64,000 nt of DNA from Flavisolibacter ginsengisoli DSM 18119. Its GTDB lineage: Bacteria > Bacteroidota > Bacteroidia > Chitinophagales > Chitinophagaceae. The stretch lies in the NCBI RefSeq assembly GCF_900129295.1, contig NZ_FQUU01000008.1, positions 1 through 64,000 on the forward strand, read 5' to 3'. How positions within the stretch are numbered: the stretch's first letter is position 1; every line of letters starts with the position of its first letter. The notes beneath the pieces are model-generated. The model was given only the letters and a program-made list of their open reading frames with translations, searched no databases and was not told where the DNA came from. Of this stretch, positions 18,397-28,325 are shown in pieces. A program made the translations under genes and the position numbers.

Positions 18397-18740
18397 GATA
18401 ATGTATTTGGTTAATGAAACATTCCATTTATTTCAAAATTTAAGCCAGTACATATCAGGGAATGATAGGCCAATGTTTAAAAACGCATTATAATGATGTG
18501 GAAAATACGGTACAGAATATTTTATTCTAAATGTTGATAAATAAATTGCCGGGCTTAAAACAGGCTAAAATGCGGCAATAAACCCGATGTGAATAAATGC
18601 AACTATACCTTTTATGAAAGGACACCTGTTTTCCGTTATCAATTACCATCCTATCTTGTACATACAAACCTTATCCTAGTAAAAACATTATCCAAGTCTT
18701 TGAACAACTAATTAGCCACCAATATCTGAAAACCTTAGAG
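18397..18740. other. Non-coding region before an orphan terminator
   Basis: No open frame with coding character was found. A -7-like TACCTTTT sits at 18606-18613 on the plus strand, about 130 bases before the orphan terminator at 18741. A small RNA could start near 18620, but there is no clear -33 TTTG. Confidence 0.35.
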
Positions 18741-18772
18741 GCTTCTGATTTATCAGAAGCTTTTTCTTTTTA
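18741..18772 (+). terminator. Orphan rho-independent terminator
   Basis: GCTTCTGA/TCAGAAGC is a perfect 8-bp stem with a four-base loop, followed by TTTTTCTTTTT on the plus strand only. No plus-strand protein gene ends nearby: the closest ends 560 bases upstream and a minus-strand gene lies between. It may end a small RNA. Confidence 0.7.
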
Positions 18773-18874
18773 GTAAGGTCCCGCGAAGTCATAAGAATGC
18801 CTCTTTTGCTTTTACATTAATTACAGCATATTTAGCACGAGCCATTTTCTCTGTACCTAATTCCGGGGGTTGCA

Positions 18875-20254
18875 CTACCCATGCCTCGGAATACTTATCC
18901 CCTGGAGTCTCCGGTAGATCTCAGTTGCATATTCATCAGTCATGCCGCTTAAATAATCAAGGGCATTCATAACCTTCTCATATTTACTGCTGGTGTCTTT
19001 AAACTCTGTAAATTGATAGGGGAATAATTTCAAAACCTTCTCCTCCTTATGTGAAGGTTTTTCTTTTAACAATGCGGGTATAAATAATTGTAAAAGCCCG
19101 GACATTACGTTATAACCTGCTATCTCTACCTGGATCACTGTGTCATGCCCATATATCTTATGAAGCGATATATCCTGGATGGTTTTTAAAGCGCCTGTTC
19201 GGCCTTCAATATTATCAATCAATGTATCATTAAATGTTCCGCTTAGTATAGCTTCTTTATTATCATAAAATACATCCACCGCAGCATTGGCAAGCAGGTT
19301 GATAACACGTGCCCGTACAAAAGCAATGGCCTCATTGGTGTCTTTAATATCCTTAAAATACCGAAGTGTCTTATCAGCTTCTCCCCCCTTTGGTTTTATG
19401 GCATTTATTAATTCTATAAATGCATCCCTTACCGTTTCTACAGGCAAAATGCCAAGACGATGTGCATCTTCCATATCAATTATACTATAACAGATATCAT
19501 CTGCAGCTTCTACCAGGTAAACAAATGGATGCCGCTTATAAACTATGGGATCATTGGTTTCCGGTATCATCCCTAATTCAGTTGCGATCTTTTCAACTGT
19601 TTCCTTTTCGGTCTGGAAGAAACCATATTTCTTGCGGTGCTTATATTTTTTGAGTACTGCCGTAGATTCACAAGGATATTTTAAAATGGAAGCAATCGTT
19701 GTATAAGTCAACCCAAACCCACCCTGGAACCTTCCCTTAAAGCTATGCGTCAATACCCGCACCGCATTTGCGTTGCCTTCAAAAGAAGTAAGATCCTTCC
19801 ACTCCTTTTCATTGAAAAACCCGATCAGTTCCTGTCCTTCTATTTGTGTATGGGCATTCTCAATGAAATAGGACGAAATAGCTTTTTCACCTGAATGTCC
19901 AAAAGCGGGATTTCCAATATCATGGGCAAGGCAGGCAGCAGCTATAACATTGGCCAATTCATAGCGATAAAACTCGTAGGCATCATCATTGCCAGACTTA
20001 TAATCCATGCTGATGCGTTCCCCTATCATTTTACCTAAAGATCTGCCAACACTAGCCACTTCAAGGCTGTGAGTAAGCCGATTGTGGACGAATGCTGTTC
20101 CCGGGAGCGGAAACACCTGCGTTTTATTTTGTAGTCTTCGAAAGGCAGAGGAGAAAATAAGGCGGTCAAAATCTCGTTGAAATCCCGACCTGGCACCCGT
20201 TGGTATTTTATCAGACCCTACCCTCTTCTCAGTATATATATTTTGGAATTCCAT
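18875..20254 (-). CDS. dgt: dGTP triphosphohydrolase (HD-domain dNTPase)
   Basis: A 459-residue HD-domain enzyme that hydrolyses dGTP (or other dNTPs) to the nucleoside and triphosphate in the cytoplasm. The N-terminal signature is intact (FQRDFDRLIFSSAFRRLQNK, VHNRLTHSLEVASVGRSLG), with the metal-binding HD pair in CLAHDIGNPAFGHSGEKAI and later YSIIDMEDAHRLGIL. Length and domain order are as in bacterial Dgt proteins. The gene stands alone between an unrelated PAP2 gene and the orphan terminator. Confidence 0.93.
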   Translation of the reverse strand: MEFQNIYTEKRVGSDKIPTGARSGFQRDFDRLIFSSAFRRLQNKTQVFPLPGTAFVHNRLTHSLEVASVGRSLGKMIGERISMDYKSGNDDAYEFYRYELANVIAAACLAHDIGNPAFGHSGEKAISSYFIENAHTQIEGQELIGFFNEKEWKDLTSFEGNANAVRVLTHSFKGRFQGGFGLTYTTIASILKYPCESTAVLKKYKHRKKYGFFQTEKETVEKIATELGMIPETNDPIVYKRHPFVYLVEAADDICYSIIDMEDAHRLGILPVETVRDAFIELINAIKPKGGEADKTLRYFKDIKDTNEAIAFVRARVINLLANAAVDVFYDNKEAILSGTFNDTLIDNIEGRTGALKTIQDISLHKIYGHDTVIQVEIAGYNVMSGLLQLFIPALLKEKPSHKEEKVLKLFPYQFTEFKDTSSKYEKVMNALDYLSGMTDEYATEIYRRLQGISIPRHG

Positions 20255-20321
20255 TTACGGCATTATAAAGCCGTAAATGTACAGGGAAAATGATTGTGGC
20301 CATATTGTTCAAGGTTTTCAA

Positions 20322-21284
20322 CTATTCAATCCGGTACACTATTCCCGGCATAAAGCGCCCAAATTCATAGTGGAAAGTAAATACTACGTGAGGAGTCTTT
20401 TTTCCTGAAGCTTTTAAAAATGCATAGCGGTGATAATTATTAACTACCTGCCTGCCACTTAAATAACCAAGAGCTGCACCTACCAGAACATCAGTTGCCC
20501 AATGCCTGTTTTCTGTGATCCGGCTGATTCCAATAAGAGAGGCTGTACTATATGCTAAAACAGGCACCCAGGGCTTATTCCTGTATTCTATTGCGAAAAC
20601 GGTAGCTGCCGCAAATGCTACGGTGGTATGCCCTGAAGGAAATGAACTGCTTACTGTTTGTCCATTATATTTCCTTCCTAAAATGGAGATCGGTCCATGA
20701 AACCTCGGAGTGCCCATAGTGTCGACGCCAAAATAACTAGGTCGTTGCCTTCCTGACAGGTATTTTGCAATAGACTCTATCATTCCACCTGTTATATATG
20801 CCTGTGTGGCCAGCAATGTTGTATTCAGTATTTTTTCTTTTTTAAAGAATAATCCATATGCGGCAAATGATGCAAGCGTATACGTTTCATAAGGGCCTCC
20901 GAAATTGGTAATGAACCGGCTTACTTTTCTGACTTCTTCACTGTTATTACGAATACGAAAAGCCTGCTTTTGTATGGGTACATCTGCAAAGGCAAGTGCT
21001 CCTGTTAATAAAGCAAAAGCGCCTACTTTTTTCCATGTATTTACCGAGGTGTGAAAAGGAGCTGTCAATTGCTGCTTAAAGTCACTACCTAAAAGAATAA
21101 AATAGCCAGGTATGTTAATCCTTATGTTGGTATTGTATTCCATTTTTGGCATCCCCACCCCTTCTTTGGCTGTATCGGTTACCATGCTCAAACTATCCAA
21201 TTGCTTCCAGGTTCCCAAAATGTTCTGCCCATTCGCAAATTGAAAAGACAGAAACAATGTGATGACCAGGACATATATTTTCAT
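20322..21284 (-). CDS. PAP2-family membrane phosphatase
   Basis: A protein of about 320 residues. I chose the ATG at 21284 because it opens a signal peptide (MKIYVLVITLFLSFQFANGQ); a longer form starts at 21335. All three PAP2 phosphatase motifs are present: KYLSGRQRP, SSFPSGHTTVAFA and SRITENRHWATD. Several membrane segments surround them. Family members dephosphorylate lipid phosphates such as undecaprenyl diphosphate or phosphatidic acid at the envelope. The substrate is not evident. Confidence 0.88.
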   Translation of the reverse strand: MKIYVLVITLFLSFQFANGQNILGTWKQLDSLSMVTDTAKEGVGMPKMEYNTNIRINIPGYFILLGSDFKQQLTAPFHTSVNTWKKVGAFALLTGALAFADVPIQKQAFRIRNNSEEVRKVSRFITNFGGPYETYTLASFAAYGLFFKKEKILNTTLLATQAYITGGMIESIAKYLSGRQRPSYFGVDTMGTPRFHGPISILGRKYNGQTVSSSFPSGHTTVAFAAATVFAIEYRNKPWVPVLAYSTASLIGISRITENRHWATDVLVGAALGYLSGRQVVNNYHRYAFLKASGKKTPHVVFTFHYEFGRFMPGIVYRIE

Positions 21285-21485
21285 TTTATACAAAGACATG
21301 TAACTGAGCGGATTTGGAATGTTCATTTTCTTCAACTACTGATATATATTATTTCGTCATTTTAGAATAGACTGAGGACATATCTGGCCCCCTCAAAAAT
21401 GAGTAATTTCTTCCATGGCGCAATTGTTGAAAGTACTTAATTGTTTCTCATCAATAAGTGAAACAAATAACTTAAAACAGTTAAT

Positions 21486-21797
21486 ATGAAAAATGCATTA
21501 AAATCAATGAACATTAAAATGTTCTTCGCATTGATGATTTGCACTTTAGTGCAAGTAGTATTGTTTGCCCAGGACAGTGGAGGTTCTACAACCAGCAGTT
21601 CATCCAAAAAGGTTGACATTAATGTACAAAATAGTGGTGGTGACTGGTATACTTCTCCATGGGTATGGATTATAGGAGCTGCTGTATTTATCCTTTTACT
21701 TGTGGCATTGGTAGGTGGCGAAAGAAGTCGTTCCTCTGATACCAGCACTGACAGGGTAACTGTAACCAAAACAGTTGAAAGAGATACAGATGTATAA
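21486..21797 (+). CDS. Small membrane protein of unknown function
   Basis: A 103-residue protein with an N-terminal hydrophobic segment that looks like a signal peptide (FFALMICTLVQVVLFAQ), a Ser/Thr/Gly-rich linker, one membrane helix (WVWIIGAAVFILLLVALVGG) and a short charged tail rich in Thr, Asp and Arg. No family is recognised. It has its own terminator immediately downstream, so it is probably a single-gene transcript. Confidence 0.7.
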   Translation: MKNALKSMNIKMFFALMICTLVQVVLFAQDSGGSTTSSSSKKVDINVQNSGGDWYTSPWVWIIGAAVFILLLVALVGGERSRSSDTSTDRVTVTKTVERDTDV

Positions 21798-21817
21798 TGA
21801 CATGATTATTAAAAACT

Positions 21818-21849
21818 AAAGCCATCCTGATTACCGGGATGGCTTTTTA
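21818..21849. terminator. Terminator, probably bidirectional
   Basis: AAAGCCATCC pairs with GGATGGCTTT (10 bp). A T-run follows on the plus strand, and a T-rich stretch also follows on the minus strand, which would serve the small convergent frame ending at 21901. Confidence 0.78.
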
Positions 21850-21900
21850 ACGCTTAAGCGTCAATCAGATATTTTAATGGCGCAACCCGGTTAGGCGAAA

Positions 21901-22119
21901 CTAACCGAAGGTTCCCATGAATAATCTGTAGATATCATGAATACCTCCTTTTCTTTGATGAGGAATGAAGATACAACCTAACATCAAATAAAAAAACCAA
22001 AATAACGTTCTTAAAAAAAGCTTTATAAAATTCTTAAGAAACTGAACCTGAACCTTTTCTGTATTAAATATTTTAGAGAAAAGCACAAACAGAAACAATC
22101 GAATATCTTGTAGGCGCAT
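21901..22119 (-). CDS. Possible small cationic membrane protein
   Basis: A 72-residue frame with a strongly hydrophobic centre (LFLRTLFWFFYLMLGCIFI) and many Lys/Arg residues. The shared terminator at 21818, its divergent placement to the next gene and a -7-like TATTTTG about 28 bases before the start are mild support. No family is recognised, and a chance frame in AT-rich DNA remains possible. Confidence 0.33.
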   Translation of the reverse strand: MRLQDIRLFLFVLFSKIFNTEKVQVQFLKNFIKLFLRTLFWFFYLMLGCIFIPHQRKGGIHDIYRLFMGTFG

Positions 22120-22156
22120 TTAGCATAAACCCTTGAAAACTTCAAAATAATTGTTC

Positions 22157-22657
22157 ATGAACGAGCAGCTTTTCTTACATAATGTAAACACAAAAGCAAA
22201 GCAACTGAATATTAATCCGCTACTGCTTTTATCCGGCATTGAAGGTCTTTATACTTTTAAAGATGTTCAACTCAATGCTATTAATTATGAATTCCTGGAT
22301 AGCCTGATACTTTCCATCTTTGCGCTACGCATTGGCGACCAGTTTCATACCCTGGCCCAGGAAAACCTGTTAAGTTCCAATAGTGGCGTCCGTGATGCCG
22401 CCGCTTATGAATTGCAGGAAATGAAAACAGAGCAAATCGCCCGTTCATCCAATACTTATCTTCAATCTTTTGCTTCCATACTTGCAGGTAAAAGTATTAT
22501 TCGCAATTACCATGAAAAAGCATTAGAAGTGGCGGCTTTTGAAATCAAAAAAACACAACTGGCATATCATGCCAATAGCATCAGTACAATTGTACTGGCA
22601 CTCTGTGAAACCGAGCTCAAGGATAGCCTGAACCTGACCAATTTCTTTAATTCCTGA
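22157..22657 (+). CDS. Conserved-looking hypothetical protein, mostly alpha-helical
   Basis: About 166 residues from the ATG at 22157 (an in-frame TTG lies two codons upstream). There is no signal peptide and no membrane segment. The composition suggests an all-helical soluble protein (KAKQLNINPLLLLSGIEGL, YELQEMKTEQIARSSNTYL, EVAAFEIKKTQLAYHANS). No family or motif is recognised. It is monocistronic, converging on the hom gene. Confidence 0.7.
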   Translation: MNEQLFLHNVNTKAKQLNINPLLLLSGIEGLYTFKDVQLNAINYEFLDSLILSIFALRIGDQFHTLAQENLLSSNSGVRDAAAYELQEMKTEQIARSSNTYLQSFASILAGKSIIRNYHEKALEVAAFEIKKTQLAYHANSISTIVLALCETELKDSLNLTNFFNS

Positions 22658-22703
22658 CAGTAATAGAACTTAATAAAATTGAAAATTCACTTACCCCTTA
22701 ATC

Positions 22704-23975
22704 CTAATTAATACCTGCTAACTGTAGGCTAACTTTCTTTAATGAACTGGAAATTATGGCCTCTTTTTCTATAATGCTTTCCGGTAATAAGATTACTGAA
22801 ACAGCAGGGTCATTAAACCAGGATGCATTCTTTAATTTTTCAACATGGATCAGCCCCAGGAGATATTGCCTATTCTCGGTACTGTGAAATTCAGAGACCT
22901 GCTCAAAGTCCCATTTATTCACTTCTGACCAATCATTAAAACTTACAAACACCTTTAAATAATAGCTTGTTGTAATAGCATATTTTTCCTTTCGGTTCAA
23001 TTTCTTATACTCATATTTATAATCATAGCTCAACGCAGAAATATCGCTTATTACAGCTGAGGAAGTTGGATACCTTCCGGCACCTTTACCGTACAAAAAT
23101 TGCTTGTCTGCCAGTTTACTTTCAATGATTACTCCATTATACTCGTTCTTTACTCCATGTAATTGACTTTCTGCTTTTACAAATTGCGGAAGTACAAAAG
23201 CTGCCACTTTACCATTGGACAATTTATAGGCCTGTGCTGTTAATTTTACCTGGTATGCTTTTTCCTCGGCATAGCGTGTGTCAGTGGAATGCAAACGGGT
23301 GATCCCAAGATGTAATAATTCTTCGGGCCTTGTGATGATGCCATAAGCGTGTGCTAAAAGAATGGTCAATTTATTAGTAGCATCTTTCCCTTCCACATCA
23401 AGTGCCGGGTTGCTTTCGGCAAATCCTAATTGCTGGGCCTTTTGAAGCGCCTCGACATAAGTAAGTCCTTCATCTATGATCTTCGTGAGAATATAATTGG
23501 TAGAACCATTTACAATACCACAAATGCTTTGCAATAGATCATTATCATAGTATTCTTCAAGGTTTCTTATAATGGGAATACTGCCGCATACGGCTGCTTC
23601 ATACAAAAAGGAAACTTCATTTTCTTCCTGTAACTGCAATAATTCAGGCAAGTGTTCAGCAATCATTTTTTTATTAGCGCTTACAACAGATTTCTTATTC
23701 TTCAGAGCTGTTCTTACGATAGTGAAGGCTTCTTTTGCGTCATCAATCAATTCCACAACAATGTCTATTCCCGGATCATTTAATATCTCATCATAGTCCG
23801 TTGTAAACAAAGCAGCAGGTGCATTCCTTTCTTTTTCTGCATGCTTGATACACACCTTTTTGATGAGCGCATTTAGAGAGGGGGTTTGGTGCAAAACTTT
23901 ATAGATGCCTTCACCAACTACTCCAAATCCAAATAATCCTATCTGTAATACTTTATCGTGCTTCATGCTTTTCAT
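22704..23975 (-). CDS. hom: Homoserine dehydrogenase
   Basis: A 423-residue NAD(P)-dependent homoserine dehydrogenase, which makes homoserine from aspartate semialdehyde. The Rossmann motif is LFGFGVVGEGIYKVL. The catalytic part includes VSANKKMIAEHLPEL, YEAAVCGSIPIIRNLEEYY, GIVNGSTNYILTKI, the lysine-containing NPALDVEGKDATNKLTILL and GKGAGRYPTSSAVISDI. The last about 80 residues may be a degenerate regulatory domain. Its start (ATG at 23975, or 23966) overlaps the end of metX, so translation is coupled. It is the last gene of the methionine operon and supplies the substrate for MetX. Confidence 0.94.
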   Translation of the reverse strand: MKSMKHDKVLQIGLFGFGVVGEGIYKVLHQTPSLNALIKKVCIKHAEKERNAPAALFTTDYDEILNDPGIDIVVELIDDAKEAFTIVRTALKNKKSVVSANKKMIAEHLPELLQLQEENEVSFLYEAAVCGSIPIIRNLEEYYDNDLLQSICGIVNGSTNYILTKIIDEGLTYVEALQKAQQLGFAESNPALDVEGKDATNKLTILLAHAYGIITRPEELLHLGITRLHSTDTRYAEEKAYQVKLTAQAYKLSNGKVAAFVLPQFVKAESQLHGVKNEYNGVIIESKLADKQFLYGKGAGRYPTSSAVISDISALSYDYKYEYKKLNRKEKYAITTSYYLKVFVSFNDWSEVNKWDFEQVSEFHSTENRQYLLGLIHVEKLKNASWFNDPAVSVILLPESIIEKEAIISSSLKKVSLQLAGIN

Positions 23976-25035
23976 TTAATTGTGTAAATACTTTAGATTT
24001 TATATTAGTAATACCAAGGAACGGAATGATCAAATCAGTGATCTTTTCAAATTCCAGCAAAAAACCATCATGCCCATAATGAGAATCAATAATCGCCAGC
24101 TCTGCTGAAGGAATATAGCTTGCAAGGAATTCCTGCTCAACAGGAGGAAATAAAATATCTGATTGTATACTGATCACCAAAGTCTTTGCCCTTACCTGTT
24201 GCAGTGCTGTCTCGATGGATTTCCTTCCCCTTCCTACATCGTGGGAATCCATGGATTTACTTAGAAAATAGTAGCTAAAGGCATTGAACCTTCTTGCGAG
24301 TTTATCGCCCTGGTGTTGCTGGTAGGTTTCAGCTTTATAAATCTCTTTACCTGGGGTTGATGCAGAAAGATTATGCACTCCTTGCTGCGATGTACCATAA
24401 GTATAATAATTCCTGTAAGATAATAAGGCTACAGCTCTTGCAACCTTCATCCCATTTATGCCGGCTAACTCATTCTTCTCTTTCCATGTGGGATCGCCTT
24501 CTATGCAAAACCGTTGTGTTGCATTGAAGGCTATCCCCCAGGGTGAATGCCTGGCATTGGTAGCAATGGGAATGATATGTTCAAATAAACCTGGTTCTTC
24601 AATGGCCCACTCCAGCAATTGCTGCCCCCCCATTGAGCCACCAAGGCCAACCTTAATCCTGTGTATACCCAATTCTGTTTTCAAATGTCCATAAGCCCTT
24701 ATCATATCCCTTGTGGTAAAAGTGGGAAAATCATGATAATAGGGTTCATTTCCAGGAACATTAATATCGAGCGGAGAAATGCTGCCATAACAGCTTCCTG
24801 GCATGTTCACACAAACTATAAAATACTGTTGCGGATCAAATAAACATTGATCCCCTACCAAACCATACCACCACTCAGAGGGGTCACTGTTAGCAGTAAG
24901 CGCATGAAAGATCCATACAACATTATCTCCCTTATCATTTAAAGTACCAAGTGCTGTATACCCCAGATGGAATCCTGGTAATATTTCCCCGGACTCCAGG
25001 ATAAATGCATCCTTATAGTAAAATGTTTTTGTCAT
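23953..25035 (-). CDS. metX: Homoserine O-acetyltransferase
   Basis: A 360-residue alpha/beta-hydrolase-fold acyltransferase of the MetX family, which converts homoserine and acetyl-CoA to O-acetylhomoserine. The nucleophile elbow is GGSMGGQQLLEWA. The catalytic Asp lies in ISIQSDILFPP and the His in SHYGHDGFLLEFE. The acyl-channel region WWYGLVGDQCLFD is also present. Its ATG lies only 3 bases after the U-run of a hairpin between metY and metX, which may limit its expression. It overlaps hom by 14-23 bases. Confidence 0.95.
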   Translation of the reverse strand: MTKTFYYKDAFILESGEILPGFHLGYTALGTLNDKGDNVVWIFHALTANSDPSEWWYGLVGDQCLFDPQQYFIVCVNMPGSCYGSISPLDINVPGNEPYYHDFPTFTTRDMIRAYGHLKTELGIHRIKVGLGGSMGGQQLLEWAIEEPGLFEHIIPIATNARHSPWGIAFNATQRFCIEGDPTWKEKNELAGINGMKVARAVALLSYRNYYTYGTSQQGVHNLSASTPGKEIYKAETYQQHQGDKLARRFNAFSYYFLSKSMDSHDVGRGRKSIETALQQVRAKTLVISIQSDILFPPVEQEFLASYIPSAELAIIDSHYGHDGFLLEFEKITDLIIPFLGITNIKSKVFTQLNEKHEAR

Positions 25036-25038
25036 ATT

Positions 25039-25072
25039 AAAAAAGCAAGATGCATGAACTGCATCCTGCTTT
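25039..25072 (-). terminator. Intra-operon terminator/attenuator between metY and metX
   Basis: On the minus strand, 13 pairs (one G-U) form the stem AAAGCAGGATGCA/TGCATCTTGCTTT with a five-base loop, followed by six T and then AAT-ATG, where ATG is the metX start. It lies 12 bases after the metY stop. It has the full form of a rho-independent terminator and also covers the metX translation-initiation region. Confidence 0.8.
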
Positions 25073-25083
25073 ATGCTTTTTTA

Positions 25084-26415
<1,332 letters not shown>

Positions 26416-26443
26416 TTAAGTGAGATGGATGAAGAAAATATAA

Positions 26444-26574
26444 GTAGCGTCGGGGAACGGCCCAATGGACCATAGATTATAGTATGCCTTGCGGCATACA
26501 ACACATACAACAAGCTATGGAAAGCTTGCTTTTGTTTATGCTTGTATGTATTAATGTGTTCATGTAGACACTAC
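26444..26574 (-). ncRNA. Structured 131-nt RNA leader candidate upstream of metY
   Basis: Read on the minus strand, the segment folds by eye into a closed multi-helix structure. The closing helix is GUAGUGUC/GACGCUAC (26567-26574 with 26444-26451, one G-U). An 8-bp helix ACAUACAA/UUGUAUGU has an inner CAAGCU/AGCUUG hairpin. A 7-bp hairpin GUAUGCC-GCAA-GGCAUAC has a GNRA tetraloop, and there is a small GGUCC-AUU-GGGCC hairpin. An alternative helix CCAUAG/CUAUGG competes with part of this. It ends 40 bases before the metY start. It does not match the SAM-I consensus, which occurs separately upstream of the preceding gene, and no known class was recognised. It could be a riboswitch, a processing element or an independent small RNA. 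Confidence 0.6.
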
Positions 26575-26601
26575 AAATTTATACTAAATGATTTTTGATA
26601 T

Positions 26602-27795
26602 TTAAATGGCTATTTGCTTTTTTTCTGTTAAAGAACTAACCCCTTCAGTATTGGAAAGTTGATTCAATGCCTGCTCAAGGTCAGCTATAAGGTCCTCTGC
26701 ATCCTCAAGACCAACAGATAATCGCACAAGGCTATCAGCAACTCCTGCTGCCCTGCGTTTTGCTGCAGGTATTGATTTATGTGTCATGTTTGCCGGATGA
26801 CACAAAAGGCTTTTTACTCCGCCCAGGCTTTCGGCAAGCTTGAACAGCTTTGTTGAGATTACCAATTTCACCGCTGCTTCTTCTGTATCGTTCTTTAAAC
26901 TGAAAGAAACAATTCCTCCAAACCCCTTTGCCTGTTGTTTGGCAATTTCATGGTTGACATGTGATGGCAATCCAGGATAAAATACTTTATCGACAGCCAA
27001 ATGTGCTTCCAGGTATTCAGCAACTAATTGAGCATTAGCGCAGTGTTGCTTTATACGAAGTGGCAGGGTTTCAATGCCACGAATAACCAGCCAGCTATCA
27101 AATGGAGAAAGAATTGCACCGCTTGCATTTTGAATGAACCGTATCTTTTCTCCCAACTCTTTTTCTTTAGTAACTACCAGCCCTGCAATCAGGTCGCTAT
27201 GCCCCCCCAGGTATTTGGTGGCTGAATGAACTACAATATCTGCTCCCAGCGAAAGAGGTTTTTGCAGGGCGGGTGAAGCAAAAGTGTTATCCACACAAAG
27301 CCAACACCCTGAAGACTTCGCAATCCTGGCGATAGCTGCTATATCAGCAATCTTTAGTGTTGGATTGGTAGGCGTTTCAATCCAGATGAGCTTTGTCTTT
27401 GGTGTAATGGCATCAAAAACATTTTCTGCCTTTGTTGCATCAACATAGTTTACAGTAATTCCGAACTTTTGATAAACCTGGGTAAACAATCTGAAAGCAC
27501 CTCCATAAATATCATCTACAGCTAATATCTCATCGCCAGATTGTAACAGTTTAATCACGGCATCTATCGCTGCAAGGCCGCTGCCAAATGCCGCTCCCAC
27601 TTGTCCATCTTCCAGGTGTGCGATGAGGTCTTCCAATGCTGTGCGGGTAGGATTTCCGCTCCGTGCATAATCATAACCCTTATTCACACCAGGCGCTTCC
27701 TGTATAAAGGTGGAGGTCTGGTATATAGGCACTGAAATAGCGCCTGTTAATGGATCTACCGGAATGCTGTGAATGATGTCAGTTATATTGCTCAT
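26602..27795 (-). CDS. Cystathionine gamma-synthase/lyase family PLP enzyme
   Basis: A 397-residue trans-sulfuration enzyme. The PLP lysine lies in VVHSATKYLGGHSDLIAG, and YDYARSGNPTRTALEDLIAHLED, AFGSGLAAIDAVI and DNTFASPALQKPL are classic for the family. The C-terminus has SLGGVKSLLCHPANMTH and SLVRLSVGLEDAEDLIADL. Synthase (metB) and lyase functions cannot be separated by eye. Its place as first gene behind a SAM-I riboswitch, upstream of metY, metX and hom, argues for methionine synthesis through cystathionine as a second route beside MetY. Confidence 0.93.
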   Translation of the reverse strand: MSNITDIIHSIPVDPLTGAISVPIYQTSTFIQEAPGVNKGYDYARSGNPTRTALEDLIAHLEDGQVGAAFGSGLAAIDAVIKLLQSGDEILAVDDIYGGAFRLFTQVYQKFGITVNYVDATKAENVFDAITPKTKLIWIETPTNPTLKIADIAAIARIAKSSGCWLCVDNTFASPALQKPLSLGADIVVHSATKYLGGHSDLIAGLVVTKEKELGEKIRFIQNASGAILSPFDSWLVIRGIETLPLRIKQHCANAQLVAEYLEAHLAVDKVFYPGLPSHVNHEIAKQQAKGFGGIVSFSLKNDTEEAAVKLVISTKLFKLAESLGGVKSLLCHPANMTHKSIPAAKRRAAGVADSLVRLSVGLEDAEDLIADLEQALNQLSNTEGVSSLTEKKQIAI

Positions 27796-27903
27796 CTCTT
27801 TGGTTTTGTCCCTGCCAGGGAGATTAATAAATTTGTTTAAAGGGCTTACCAGGAAAGAGAGGGCAAGTGCTTATCGAAAAAGCTTATCCGGTGCCTAATG
27901 GGC

Positions 27904-27938
27904 ACAAAAAAAGCTCTCCCGATAGATCAGAAGAGCTT
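27904..27938 (-). terminator. Expression-platform terminator of the SAM riboswitch
   Basis: On the minus strand AAGCTCT pairs with AGAGCTT across a loop and is followed by seven T (27906-27912). It lies about 40 bases after the aptamer and about 110 bases before the first met gene. It is the likely OFF structure formed when SAM is bound. Confidence 0.85.
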
Positions 27939-27977
27939 ATAATATTTTACAGTAGTAAATTTTAAAGCTATTATCTG

Positions 27978-28113
27978 ACTTATCTGTCACGCAATCTTCC
28001 TGCGTGATGGAGTTGGCACCTTATTCTCATTTTTATCCAAACAGGTTGTATAAAAAAAAGAACAGGTTGTCAAGGCTTCAAAGGGCCATATCCCTCAGCC
28101 TTTCTTGATAAGT
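27978..28113 (-). ncRNA. SAM-I (S-box) riboswitch aptamer
   Basis: The minus strand carries the S-box core: ACTTATCAAGAAAGGCTGAG, then GGGATATGGCCC, GAAGCC, GACAACC, later AAGGTGCCAACTCC, a variable hairpin (ATCACGCAGG...CTGCGTGAC type), and GATAAGT closing the 7-bp P1 helix. P1 is perfect (28107-28113 with 27978-27984). The aptamer is followed by a terminator and then the cystathionine synthase/lyase, metY, metX and hom genes. The expected behaviour is transcription termination at high S-adenosylmethionine. Confidence 0.96.
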
Positions 28114-28325
28114 AAATTAAAAAAGAACTGCCGCAAAGATAATAGTGATTATTTCTAACAAGCAAATTTTTTTTAAATGTCTGCCTATAAAAGGCATCTC
28201 CTTTTCTTTCTTTCACTGGTATTTTTCTATATGCTAATGGTTTAGAGGCTATAACAATTCCTTGATTTTTCCCCAAAATGCTAAATGTTTTAGGAAGTAC
28301 CGTTAATTTGTAAAAAAATACGAGG

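Noticed and set aside
26444-26574. Reading the structured segment before metY as a MITE because of its complementary ends
   Set aside because: No target-site duplication is visible at the borders and the GNRA-capped inner helices fit an RNA better; not fully excluded.
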